This document shows positions 1 to 11,398 of a stretch of DNA of 64,000 nucleotides, one piece after another. This stretch comes from Trichoderma breve (lineage: Eukaryota; Ascomycota; Sordariomycetes; Hypocreales; Hypocreaceae): positions 1,922,001-1,986,000 of the forward strand of contig NC_079234.1 in NCBI RefSeq assembly GCF_028502605.1. The letters are read 5' to 3'. Both the position numbers and the translations under genes were made by a program. The notes beneath the pieces are model-generated. The model was given only the letters and a program-made list of their open reading frames with translations, was not told the DNA's origin and searched no databases. Each line of letters opens with the position of its first letter. Position 1 is the stretch's first letter.

Positions 1-865
1 TTGATCATAGCATTGTAAATCTAAACTATGCCAAGCATTGTATGGGATTATCATGAGTCATGTCTGCCAGATATAGAAAGAAAATTAATTCTCTTATACT
101 TCTAGGTAGTTTTGGTTCCACATAGAAAGTTTCTACTATAGGCCGTGCATCTAATACTTTGGAATTACCATGGGTACAGCACTAGTGTGATGTAAGCATA
201 TAATGACCTTTTTGGTGTTGAAATCCCTAGGAATGCTCCTCTATGTCTCTCTTTGTACATAACTATTGGTCATTCGTCTATCATCAACTTGATGGCTCGG
301 TTTGTGAATTATTCACTCAATACAGATCAATTCTTTGTAAATGAGAGCTGGGAAGATCGGCGGAGTAGGATTTATAGAAGTCAACATATTCCGGCAGAGA
401 TGAAAGAAATATTTGGCTATTACCTGATATCATAACTATTTGAGACTACTATCTGATACTGGACCAACTGAAGGCTGCTATCTGATTCTAGAGGCTATTA
501 GCTGATACTATAGAAATTGGAGGCTACTATCTATAGGTATGTCAGTGTACTCTGAGCTACCTCCTGAGCCACCAGGCACTACCAGCTCCTGCGATAACTT
601 AGGGGCAACTGAGGTAATCAAACGCCTTGTGAAATGCCCTGAACAAAGACAAGAAAACGGAGAGGAGTGTTAAGCTTGGACTTTAGAAGATAGCACATAT
701 TTGAAGAATCAGATACGTTGGAAGCACTCGCTGGGGCATTAGTTACATGTAGTCACTCTTTTCGAAGGCTTCCTCTATACAGTATAGACATCAACAACTT
801 GGGGCTCGAGTAAAAAGAATGCATAATTTATCATAAACCCCATGAATCATATCTCCAAGGTGAAA
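1..865. other. Intergenic, no gene seen
   Basis: AT-rich stretch downstream of the MFS gene that ends at 866. The only notable structure is a run of degenerate repeats around 441-540, listed separately. Short open frames here have no recognisable product and no splice partners, so none is called. Confidence 0.6.
441..540. repeat. Degenerate short tandem repeat
   Basis: Four imperfect copies of a unit resembling GAGGCTACTATCTGATACT occur in succession. They begin near 443, 471, 493 and 521 and differ in spacing. The repeat is visible by eye, but the copies are diverged and the boundaries approximate. No function is apparent. Confidence 0.45.
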
Positions 866-2605
866 TTACAAGGTATACAGTGTGACCCTCTGTCCAGAGA
901 TATCTGCCTCCCTTTGTAGCTTAACATTCTCCCTCCGGAGCAAGATCTTCAGCAATGAAGAGCACCCAATACTAATAAAAGAAAACACCATCATCAGTAT
1001 CATGGCGAGCGCATACCGAGGTTCATCTTGTGGTCGGAAAAAGTATGGACTCCAAATATTACCCAGCTGAGCAAGCAAGTTAATAATGGCCGTCGCAGCA
1101 GCCCGCTTTTCAGGCGTCTGGTTAAGCGTACTCGCAGCCCACGAGTATACCATGGCATTGGCCGCAAAGGCGCCAGAGCAATAGAGGAAAGACGCAAAGT
1201 AGCGAGCCCCAATGTTTAGCGTTGCTGTGGAAATGATGAAACCTACAGCTGCAACGGCCATCGGTATCGAGATGTGGTAGCTTCGTTCGTTGCGACGGTC
1301 ACTTGAGTAGGCTACTGCAAATGATACCGCGGCACCAAAGAGGTATGGGGGTGCCGTGAGGACGAGTGTGATGGTCTGTGAGCCGATGTGGAAGCCGCTT
1401 ACGATGGTAGGGAAGAAGTAGTTGAATCCGTAGGCAGTATGGTTGGAGCAAAGGAGGAGTGTCTGGAGGTACAATATGTGAGCTACGGACAATAAATGTG
1501 CGGTATGAAAAAACTTACGAATATCCAAGTTCGGTAGTCCCTAAGTGCTAGACGCACGCCGTACCAAACAGATCGGTCTGCTTCGGGGAGCGACACACGA
1601 TCAAGAGCCATTCTCTTCGCGGCTAGCTCTCGTTCTTCCTCTGTAAACAGCCACCTGCCACTGCCAGTTTTGGATTCGATGTAATCGGGAAGAAGAAAGA
1701 AGGCGACCAGAGCTGCAAAGAAACTGCCTGAGCCGTCAATGATGAAGAGCCACTGCCAGCCAGCGATGTTTCTAGCTCCATCAAGACCAGAGAACACACC
1801 GGCTGCAATCAAGCCTGAGAACGCGGTTGCGAGGACAAGGCCAGAGTACAGGACGGCAGTGCGTAGGGCTAGCTCTTTTCTTGTGTACCAGCAAGACAAG
1901 AGATAGAAAGCCTTTTTATAGGAGGCAGAGGTCAGCATACTCATTGCTTATAGAAGGCCAGTTGGAACTCACGCCTGGGAAGAAAGGAGCTTCCACAATT
2001 CCGAGAAAGAAGCGAACCGCAACCAGGCCTCCATAGCTCGTCGCGGCTGCTGTGGCGGCTGACACGCATGACCAAATAGCGACACAGGCAGGCAAGTAAA
2101 TACTGGGCCTGATACGAGTGATGAGCATGTTGGACGGGAGCTGGGCAAGCATATATCTATCTTTTCATTAAGCAATGATGACCAAAAAGGCAAATACTCT
2201 GAATATGGACTGACCCAACATTCAAGATGGATACAGCAGTATTGAAATCGTCGCCGGTTAATCCGAGGTCCCTCTCAAAGGTGTTCAATCTAGCTTGACT
2301 AAGGTTCTATGTCAGCATGTAATTCCACAAGTTCAATCTCTAAAGGGGTCATACGAGATGTTGTTTCGGTCCAAGTAGTTAAACAAGTATAAGATCCATA
2401 CTACAGGGAGCAGGGTCATATCAAGTTTACGAACCAATCTCTTTTCGCGAGCCCGCCATTCTGGTGTCTCAAGGAGTTCCTCCTGAGCAAGCCCGCCCTT
2501 CTCAGTGCTGATATCAGGCATTGTCTCCAAGTGTTCGTGACCGGATGCGTTCTCCTTCACCGGAGTAGCAGCCACATCACTCTTGGAGACTGTGTCTGAG
2601 CTCAT
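866..2605 (-). CDS. MFS transporter, DAL5/TNA1 (anion:cation symporter) family
   Basis: Plasma-membrane proton-coupled carrier of the allantoate/nicotinate/vitamin permease type. Five exons were read: 2605-2355, 2298-2215, 2156-1973, 1911-1519 and 1462-866. They join in frame to 502 residues, the usual family length. The N-terminus carries the family signature around NYLDRNNIS, then AQLPSNMLITRIRPS in the next membrane segments, then RFFLGIVEAPFFPG. A hydrophilic central loop contains FTEEERELAAKRM, and a second six-helix half follows. The start is the first ATG in a frame open to the splice site. The gene is divergent from the lyase at 3185 and shares a 579-base promoter with it. The substrate cannot be read from sequence; small carboxylates or vitamins are typical of the family. 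Confidence 0.92.
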
Positions 2606-3184
2606 GGTGAAGTCTCTTGAACGAACGTTGAGTGAAGTATGTTCAAAGTATTTGCATTGATAGCATCAACGGTGCCGGTAAGAGAGGCGCCAGAATCAAG
2701 AGAGCACATCAAGGTTGAAAGAAAAGCAGTCGATGCATCGTGGAAATATATACTTTCAGGCTTACACGCACAAGATGAAGAGCAACAGTGTCAGAGTGTA
2801 ACCCGGACCGGCAGACCATCGACGCGGGGACCCCAGATATTACCCCAGTGATTAAACTTTGTCGGACCTAAAATCAAGGAAAACCTGGGGTAGAGCGCTG
2901 GTGAGGAAATAGGGGGCGAGCTATTGTCTGGCGCTCAGCAACAGAGACGCCGATCGGCATCGTCAGCTGGCCGATCGGAGAGGAAACGCCGGTCGGCCCT
3001 CCGTCCGGCGAGCGATCGTCTCCTCAATGATGAACTGTAAATGTGATGATCACTCAGACTCTGGAGATATATAAAACTGGATAAAACTTTTCAGATTTAG
3101 ATGAAAATTTTCTCAGGGCAAGTCTCTTCAACAGCTTTTTCATCTCCTTCCATTCAACACTTCGCTTTCGCCAGCTTCGCCAAA
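2606..3184. promoter_or_regulatory. Shared divergent promoter with CCG-N2-CGG palindromes
   Basis: Region between the minus-strand MFS carrier and the plus-strand lyase. It holds two perfect CCGATCGG palindromes at 2950-2957 and 2971-2978, plus the variant CCGGTCGG at 2989-2996, spaced 21 and 18 bases start to start. CCG/CGG inverted pairs are the kind of site bound by Zn2Cys6 dimers. GGGG/CCCC-type Cre1-like motifs lie near 2827-2848. That these sites control both genes is inference. Confidence 0.55.
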
Positions 3185-4199
3185 ATGACTTACACAAACG
3201 GAAATGCAAATGGGCACAATGGACATGCCGCCACCCCCACTCCCGCAGCAACTCGGCTCCGAAAGATGCTCACAGAAAGCGATGAATTGATTGTCATGCC
3301 AGGTGTCTATGATGGTTTCAGTGCCAGAATTGCTCTAGAGGTTGGATTTGATGGTCTCTACATGGTAAGCAACCCCCGGTTGCTCCCCACTATGGACATG
3401 ATTTAAGCCCCCATGATGCTAATACTGCACCTAGACGGGCGCCGGAACATGTGCTTCAAAGCTTGGACAGCCAGACTTGGGCTTTGCCTCACTCAATGAC
3501 ATGAGAGAGCATGCTGAGATGATTGCGAATCTGAACCCCCGCATCCCTCTGATTGCTGACGCTGACACGGGCTACGGCGGACCCAACATGGTTGCTCGCA
3601 CGGTGGCGCAATACCACCGCAGCGGTGTCGCGGGTCTGCACATTGAGGATCAGATTCAGACCAAGCGCTGTGGACACCTTGGGGGCAAAGAGGTCGTTAG
3701 CGTTGACGTCTTTCAGCAACGCATCAGTGCTGCCGCTGCCGCCCGAGACAAGTTGGCGTCTGACATTGTCATCATTGCCCGGACAGATGCTCTTCAGACA
3801 CATGGCTTCGAAGAGGCTATCCGTAGGCTGAAGGCTGCAGCCGCTGCTGGTGCTGATGTTGCATTCCTTGAGGGCGTGACCACCAAGGAAGAAGCGCGAG
3901 AGGTGTGCCGTTCGCTTGCACCAACCCCAGTTCTCCTGAACATGGTTGAGAATGGAGCTACACCATCCTGGACAGTGGCCGAAGCAAGGGAGCTTGGCTT
4001 CAGAATCATCATCTATCCCTTTGCAGCCCTTGCCCCAGCGTATGAAGCCATACGTAGCACATACTTGCGAATCAAGGAGACTGGCGTCACTGACATTGAT
4101 CCGACTTTTACCCCCAAGAAGCTGTTCACAGTTGTAGGCTTGAAGGAGGCGACTGCGGTAGATGTTGCAGCTGGAGGGCAGCTGTACGAAAAGGTGTAA
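3185..4199 (+). CDS. Isocitrate lyase / PEP mutase superfamily lyase
   Basis: Alpha/beta-barrel enzyme of the group that includes 2-methylisocitrate lyase, oxaloacetate acetylhydrolase, dimethylmalate lyase and carboxyphosphonoenolpyruvate mutase. Two exons, 3185-3364 and 3435-4199, give 314 residues. Residues 102-108 read DADTGYG, the Mg2+-binding acidic loop. Residues 137-141 read KRCGH, the family catalytic loop with its cysteine. A start at 3101 would add 28 residues; 3185 was chosen because the extension is unlike the family and could be a mitochondrial leader. The exact substrate is not decidable from motifs: the Cys-containing loop indicates C-C lyase chemistry rather than phosphonate mutase. 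It is divergent from a carboxylate-type MFS carrier, which may supply its substrate. Confidence 0.9.
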
Positions 4200-4453
4200 T
4201 TCTAGTTGATATTTGAGAAATTTTGTGTCCATAGATAATGCGGAAAATAGAAGCGGGTATGAGCGTCATGACGATTGCCACGTTTTGACTACAGCACACA
4301 CTCGACCTCATCTGTGAATTTTGTATCTGCGATGCATTAGAAGCCATCATCCCTGCCATCCCAAGTTGAATCCATCTGCAAGACTACTCAAATGATCAAA
4401 CATCATGGCATCTTGCATGTCTTCGGAACTGAATAGCGGCTGTGCATTTAATG

Positions 4454-6691
4454 TTAGCGAAGACGGGCGTAATTCGGAATCATCAACTTATCTTGTACTT
4501 CTTCAGAGTTTTCATTATCGCCACCGTCAGCTTGGAAATGTTTTCGCCATTCCCACAGCGAGTCGTAAACGATGCTCATGCTCAGGCGATTTCGAACACG
4601 CAGGCGCAAATCATCAACGGAGTCACCGCTAATGACTCGAGGATCCGGCAGAGTACAAAAGAAGCCAATGACGTCGCTGAGACGGCCCGGGAGATCGTTA
4701 TTCGCAACCGACATCTTTCGCAGTGACGATATGGCGGCATCAAGCAGTCTTTTTCCAGCTTCAATATCCAGTAGCTTTTCGAAATACCCATTCATCATCA
4801 CTTTGAGAATGATAAAGGCCGCAGAGACAAACACCTGGTAACAGAAGAATGGGCAGTAATGAAAGAATCCACTTTCCTGATTATCCATCTCAAGGCATTG
4901 CTCTATCAGTGAATAGGCAGTTTGGTATAATACAACGATGCGGTCGGAGTATCCATCGACACTAGGTTCGTCAAAGAGGTAGAACGAGTGGAGATGAAGA
5001 CGGGCGGCGGCGAGATAGTAACGAGTTATGGCTGCGCACTCATTAGCATAATTGGCGGGCTTGAGAGGGGCAAATCCATTACGCGTCATATTTATTGCCT
5101 CGCGCTCCAAGTCCACGAGAGACGCGTTGAGAAGTCGGTACAGTGAGAGTCGCTCACGAGCTGACATGAATCCGGCAGGGTCGAGAGCATTGGATGTCAG
5201 CGCTTGAGACACTCTATATCGAAATTGTTCGATGCGAAGATGCCATCTCAGAGCAATATCGTGAGGTGATGACATTGTCGACTCGGGTGCAACCGTGAGG
5301 GACCAATCGTGCATTTGTATCGTAGCTGGCAGGCCGCATCCGACACTTACGCTATGAGAGCATTAGATAGGTAGTGACGAAAGTGAAGTTTGGAGAATTG
5401 TGATTTCACCTTTGTGCGACAATATTGCAAGCTTCCCATGTCTTGACCCATTCGGAGTACTCATACACGCTGAGATGCAAAGGAACCTTGACAAAGTCCT
5501 CTGCGTTGAGAGCGCGATGTAGCCCCATTTGCGTTCCAATCTGCACCATCATGCCCGCTAGCATATACGTTGGATCTGCAGTGCTGCTGCTTGTCGGAAA
5601 AGGCCATGTACAGAGAATCACCAGGCTTTGCACTGCTCGGAGTGAATATGGAATAGAGCGAAGGGTTTTCCATAGATAGTCGGTGACGCTTCTCGCGAGC
5701 TTAGGCAGTAGTGTGGGATGGCTTTGTAGTCTTCGGGCGGCGACAGAAATGATGGACCAAAAAAGGAGCTCAGACGATTCGAAGTACTCATGAAGCGAGG
5801 TGCTCGGATCCAAAAATGGTAGATATGGGTGGTAGTGAAGTATATAACTACGTTTGATGTCAGTTTATTCTCAGTCGAGAGACGCCATCTTTTCTTCCTC
5901 ACATGAGATACAGCTCATCAATCTCTTCGACAGACAGCTCAACATTGCCTAGCTTCCTGGCCCTTGGAATGGTAATGATCGATCTCCGCGGTGCCTGGGG
6001 TTGGTCGATGACGGGTTGTGTAGTCAGTCCCGGCACACGAGAGCTTTCTTTTGGATCTGGCGATACGCCAGACGCCCCGGATACCGATGATACAGCTGCC
6101 TCGCTAACGCGCGCCTCGGCTAAGACGCATCAACCAGGATATGTTAGTTTCTCATGGCTGACCAACAATAAACAGTGATGTATCCGTGAAAAAAGCTGGA
6201 TATACTAACAAGGAGCTGCTGGAGTTAGGATTGGCCATTCAAGTGCAGCGTTGGTAGTTTCGCGAGTGGCTAATTGACGTCTAAGCTCTCTGACTTCATT
6301 CTCCAGCTCAAAGGATTTCCTAGACATGGGTGAGATCTATGTTAGACAACTCCTTTCTCCTCCAAAAATTAGAAGTGTCTCATTTTGAAACACTTACCTT
6401 CTCTTCCGTGTCCTTCGGAAGTCGGTGTCTACTTTGCATGCAAGACTCAGTCTCTGACATCGAGAGCACGTACTTGGGGCGCTGTCGCCGGCCACCAAAT
6501 CACATCGAAGCTGCAAAGGCTGTAAGCTCTCTGCTAATACATAGAATAATGAGTAAGATGGGAAATATCAACAAATCTCCTACTTTTTGCTGCTTGCACT
6601 CATTGCAGGCCCTCCGTCTCGGCTGTTTGGTTGGCTCGCCTTGTGGCTCAGCTCGGGCTGTGGGAACGGTGGGAGTGACTTGTGAAGACAT
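4454..6691 (-). CDS. Zn2Cys6 transcription factor with fungal-specific TF domain
   Basis: Six exons (6691-6584, 6510-6398, 6319-6210, 6119-5903, 5847-5410, 5351-4454) join in frame to 627 residues. The binuclear zinc cluster is split by the first intron: residues C29, C32, C39, C51, C54, C61 give Cx2Cx6Cx11Cx2Cx6C. The long third spacer is unusual but occurs in the family. A short coiled-coil-like linker (KSFELENEVRELRRQLA) follows, then a Ser-rich region and the middle homology region from about residue 170, including DPSTSLHEYFESSELLFW and MGLHRALN. The start could also be the ATG at 6721, ten residues upstream. It lies between the lyase and the maleylacetate reductase and could regulate either; this is inference. 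Confidence 0.92.
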
Positions 6692-7389
6692 TTGCAGACA
6701 TTGGGCAACTCGACCTGGCACACGCCCCGTTGCCTGGAGAGCCGTCTTCTGGAGTCTTTAGAATCACGACGATATCCCTTGATTTTGGTGAATTATTGGG
6801 AGCCATAAGAACATGAAGTAATGCTGAGTTCGGGCAGGCGGACAGATGGCTCACGGCCAATGTCCGGCACGTGACCACATTTTGCTCTGCGAAATGGAAC
6901 ACATCTGATCCTATTCGCTACCCTGTAGCCGGCGATTTCATTTCTGGAAATTTCTTTTATAAACATCAAATTAAATTAGATACTCAATGCGCGATTCGCC
7001 TCGGCCTCGATGGATATTCTAGCTACAGGAGGTTATTTAATCACGTTGTGAATGAAACACTGAGTTTCTTTCTCACAATGAATGAGCTCGGTGGACCGGA
7101 ATCAGACCTTACTAAGTGCTGATTCATGACAACGAAATGCTTGAATGCATCAACGTTTAACCTGTGTCATAGCTTGGTCACCCACAAAAGATACGTGCGC
7201 TAAAGCATTTGAGCCTCAAAGATTTACGTTTTGGCTTTAAGCTGACATATCGCCATCTAGGCACATACATATATATATGCAGATGCCTCTCTCTGTCATT
7301 GACAATTAGCTCTTTACCTATCGCCAAGACTACATGTACTTATTATTCATACTGACCGTTGTATTAAGCACTTCCTAAGTCACCCAAAA
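6692..7389. other. Intergenic / divergent promoter region
   Basis: Separates the minus-strand regulator from the plus-strand maleylacetate reductase. An alternating TATATATAT tract near 7267-7277, about 115 bases before the ATG at 7390, is a plausible TATA element. No gene is seen. Confidence 0.5.
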
Positions 7390-8525
7390 ATGGCTTCTTA
7401 CGAGTACAATGAAAGTAACCAAAGAGTCCTCTTTGGAGAAGACAGCCTTTCCAAACTACCCTCCGAACTCTCCAAACTTGGCTGTACTAAACCACTCATC
7501 CTCACAACGCCCAGCAAGGCATTCTACGTTGACGATGTCGCCAAACTTTTGAGCGGCCAGATACATGTAGCTGGCTCATTCACCCGAGTCACAATGCACA
7601 CGCCCAAAGAGGTCACTGAAGAGGCTCTGGAGTACTCCACGTCTGTCGGTGCCGACTGTTTTGTGTCAATTGGCGGTGGCAGTGCCGTCGGCCTTGGTAA
7701 AGCATTGTTTGTTCGAACGGGGTTGCCTCATATCTGCATCCCGACGACATACGCAGGCAGTGAAATGACGCCGATTGTCGGCCAGACGGAGAATAGGGTA
7801 AAGGTTACCCATGTTGATCGCAAGGCAATACCCGCAGTAGTCATTTACGATGTGAAATTGACATTGACGCTGCCCACAAACATAAGTGCAACAAGTGGCC
7901 TCAATGCTATGGCCCACGCTGGTATGTGGATATTAACAAGCTAGACCTGCAATCTCTGACACAATTACAACATATAGTGGAGGCTTTATATGCTCCGGAC
8001 GCCAACCCGATCACCAGCACGTTCGCCATCAAGGGCATACAGACCTTGTCTACCTCGCTACCCCAAATAATGGAAAATCTCAACGATATCGCCGCTCGTT
8101 CAGATGCCTTGCTTGGCGCTTGGCTTTGCGGTAAATGTCTTGCCGGAGCCAGTGTATCATTGCATCATAAGCTCTGTCATGTCCTTGGAGGCACCTTTAA
8201 TCTGCCTCACGCTGAAACGCATGCTATTATTTTGCCTCATGCGCTCGCATATCTAGCTCCAAGTATCCCCGAAGTTATGAAAGAGTTGGCAGAAAATATC
8301 CCGGATAGCGATGGGAATGCTGTCAATGGCCTGAACAAACTGTTATCTAAACTAGGGATTACTTATAGCCTCAAGGATCTTGGAATGAAAGAAGAAGGTA
8401 TTGATTTGGCAGTCGAAACGCTGCTACAGAAGCCATTTTGGAGTCCTAGAACGATTGAGAAGAACGCAGTAAGAGAGCTGTTGAAGCGAGCATGGGATGG
8501 AAAACCGGCGCAAATTGTAGAATGA
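7390..8525 (+). CDS. Maleylacetate reductase (iron-type alcohol dehydrogenase family)
   Basis: NAD(P)H-dependent enzyme reducing maleylacetate to 3-oxoadipate, the funnel step for hydroxyquinol and resorcinol breakdown into the beta-ketoadipate route. Two exons, 7390-7921 and 7978-8525, give 359 residues, the normal family length. The nucleotide-binding motif GGGSAVGLGKA is near residue 96. PTTYAGSEMTPI is the family loop. The C-terminal half has GASVSLHHKLCHVLGG and LPHAETHAIILPH, where the His pairs correspond to the metal-site region. NAMAHAVEALYAPDANPIT spans the splice junction and matches the family closely. A hydroxyquinol dioxygenase is not present in the window, so the ring-cleavage partner must lie elsewhere. 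Confidence 0.93.
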
Positions 8526-8965
8526 GAGGCTATTGCTTGGGAAAATTTTCGGCTGCATACAATTATTCGCTAACTTATAAAGCTCATTCAGATTCAATGT
8601 TCACCTTCTCACTCTTGTTTCTATAGCCTGCCATTATTGACTGTCGTTATTCACCAATATTAGCGTGGATGAACCAAAACAACTTTGGCTAAATAACGTA
8701 GCATAAGCCAATTGATAAAAGGAACAGTTCAAGTAGCTACGGAATCAAGCTGCATGATGCGCTCTTTGTATTCTTAGTATCTATTACTGAGTGAGTGAAA
8801 GAGGGCGTTTACCCCAAACACGTTAAGAACTTCCCATGTAAATTTTATATAACAAGGAGTGTGCAGAATTCAAACATCTCACACTTAGGTTCTCCGTCTC
8901 TTGTATTCCAATCACAAATTGCCTGTATGAGCCTATATCGCCGTAAATGAATAGACACTTTGCTC
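8526..8965. other. Convergent intergenic region
   Basis: 3' flanks of the plus-strand maleylacetate reductase and the minus-strand cyanamide hydratase. AT-rich; no coding or RNA feature is recognised. Confidence 0.55.
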
Positions 8966-9758
8966 TTACTCATATGGCTGCATGAAGGTGTTGTTGAGAA
9001 TCACCTTGGAGAAGTCAGGAATATGAGTGCTATGGCACCACGGCTTGAGCTCCTCCTCTCGGTCAATTGTTTTCGCAAAGCATCCAAGCCACCCCGTGCG
9101 AGGGAAGGCCTTGTTGACATCCGTGAGGGTGTCGTTGTGAATAATTTCCGTAATGTTCTTGACGTATGGGTGGTTGCTGGCGTTGTCGTAAATAGTGGCT
9201 AGCTGGATGACTTGACCCAAAAACGTGATGTTGCCAACTGTGCCAAGATCTTGGTGACGAATAATAGTCTCAGCAATAGCCTCGGCTTGGTCTTTGGAGG
9301 CTCCAAGCTCCAAGAGGAGGTTGAGGGCCTTGAATCCTCCATAAAACTCAAATGACATGTTGGTGGCAGCCAGGTTTTCCTCAGCAGTGCCAATGTCATG
9401 TAAGAGGGAAACTAGAGCAAGAGTGGAAGGAGAGAATGTGTCGGCATGCTCGGGGAATTGTTGTCTAACAATGGCGCTGGCTATGTAAAGGTATGTTAGC
9501 CATGCAGACATACTTATTGGGTATTTGAGCTTTCATACCGAAATAAAATACTCTCATGCTGTGATTGAAAGTCTCAATAGGTAGCTTTTCCTTGGCATAG
9601 CTTTGGACTTTAGCGACGATAGGATCATCACTGGGGAATTTGATGTCGGCGACAAGAAGCGGTCCCGGGACATTCTTGAATGGCTCGCCGTTAAAGAGCT
9701 TGCTTGGGTCCAATGGCACGGATGTCCAGCCGTTCTGTTGAATTTGAGTTGCCGACAT
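8966..9758 (-). CDS. Cyanamide hydratase, HD-domain type
   Basis: Zinc HD-domain hydro-lyase adding water to cyanamide to give urea. The family includes Cah of Myrothecium verrucaria and yeast DDI2/DDI3. Exons 9758-9539 and 9480-8966 encode 244 residues, the same length as the Myrothecium enzyme as I recall it. The metal ligands fit the HD pattern: H66 in ETFNHSMRV, H101-D102 in LLHDIG, H149 in IIRHQD and D172 in ATIYDNAS. The intron falls inside FYFASAIV. The start is the ATG opening MSATQIQ; an upstream ATG at 9782 adds eight residues and is less family-like. No urease or nitrilase gene is adjacent. A role in cyanamide detoxification or nitrogen release is inferred from the family. Confidence 0.93.
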
Positions 9759-11398
9759 TGTGATCAATGTATGTAATAACAAAATAATGTTATTTAAGAC
9801 AAAGTGTTATGGTATATAAGATATATATGTCTGTGGTGGTGCAAGTTGATTATGTTAGACTGGTTCGGTGCGATGACGTAAGCGGATACTCACAGCAAAA
9901 ACGGCAGCGATGCCTTGAAATCGAGAATTCAGGCAGCGACAAGGTAAAAGGAAGTGTAGAAGGCAGGAATTGAACTTTTTTTGATGCGGAATCTTTGATG
10001 CAATTGTAAAAATGGATGGTTGCTGATGATTGTTGGAAATGCTGATGAATCTGAGAGAGAAATCTTTTTCTCGGAAAGCCAGAATTGTCGCGACTTAAAT
10101 ACAACTTTGCTCTTGGATTGAATGCCTGAAACGACGGCCTTACAGCATCACAGGTTTCCTAATCGGGTAATCAGGTGGCGGGGCAAGAATGAGTTGACCA
10201 AACCGCCAATTATTAATGCCGCGGCGGTTCCGGAGAATGATGAATAAGAGCCGAGACCGGCGATTGAATTGATACATGCAACAATTCGAATTGCACGATG
10301 AATTATTTAAATGTTCGAACGAGAGATCAAAGGAAAGCGAAAACAAATATATAAATAGTTGCGCACTACGTGAGACTGATGCGCAGTGTTTCCTTAAGAC
10401 GTAGTGGAATTCAATCATGATTCGTGCTACCATATGTATTATCAGATCTTAACTTTAAAGACTCATTTAAACTTCGATTGTTATATATGATAAAATATTG
10501 CCGAAGCTTGAATTGAACGAGATGCCATCGCAGCTCAGAAGCACATTTGTTAGTTTACATGAATAAGTGCTTACAGCTAGCCAAATTTTTGCCTCAAAAC
10601 ACAGTGTCCATTCGTGGATAGCAATGAGCAGGCCATCAGGAAGAATAGCCTGTTTAAATGGGTAGAACCATTGCCAAAGTCATACAGTAATTATGTCTCA
10701 GAGCCATACAGTAATTATGTCTTATCCGTACTGTCTTTGTTGCTTACCGGAGATGCAGTCTCTGTTTTTAGTGTATCCGCTCTTCTATCCGGGCGTTTAG
10801 TCCATGTCCCTTCGTGTGTCTGGGTCCAAGGCCACTCCAGCTGCAGCTGGAGTAATGCTCATGTACCTGTATCTATACCAAAAAGACAACGCCCAAGGCT
10901 AAACGTACAGCCACATGCCTGAATGGGGAGCCTCTGTAAATCTGATGGCTGCAGATGGCTACACGTAGTCGGGTAGTTGACCAACGTTTAAGCATCTCGC
11001 CTCTATACATTTACACAAGAACTTCGTGAAATTTGTTACTATTCGATTCTATGATTAACAACCTACATAACAGGCTACGGAGCATCTGCTATTCTACCTT
11101 ACTGTAGAACACAGCTCGCGTCACATGACGGAGTTCAATAGCCTCAAAGACCCTTAGTTCGCCTGCTTGACACGCTAACCTCATTTGCCCAAGAACTCGC
11201 TCTGGGGTGCATGATTTCTCCAACTCTTCCTTCAGCTACCTCATTAGGCTGTGTCGCCTCATCAAAGGCACACACTTCGTCCTATTACTTGAAAAGGAAT
11301 ATCTTTATTAAACATCTTCTGTATACGTAACTGTGAATACATATCCTTAGTCAGAGTATCCAGATAGTACGCTGCAGGTTCCTACACAGGATGGCATC
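9759..11398. other. Intergenic, no gene seen
   Basis: About 1.6 kb between the cyanamide hydratase and the next regulator. It contains a direct repeat of CATACAGTAATTATGTCT at 10681-10698 and 10705-10722 (period 24). The open frame over it (10614-10922) has no recognisable product and is not called. Confidence 0.55.
10681..10722. repeat. Short direct repeat, period 24
   Basis: Two identical 18-base copies (CATACAGTAATTATGTCT) are separated by six bases. No mobile-element context is visible. Confidence 0.7.

Noticed and set aside
3101..3184. N-terminal extension of the lyase
   Set aside because: The 28 added residues are unlike the family; kept as a possible leader but not as the main start.
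3489..4232. 247-codon open frame on the minus strand
   Set aside because: Antisense shadow of the lyase gene, which has clear family motifs on the plus strand.
10614..10922. 102-codon open frame containing a duplicated SYSNYV-like segment
   Set aside because: The duplication comes from the DNA direct repeat; no motif, splice partner or promoter context.
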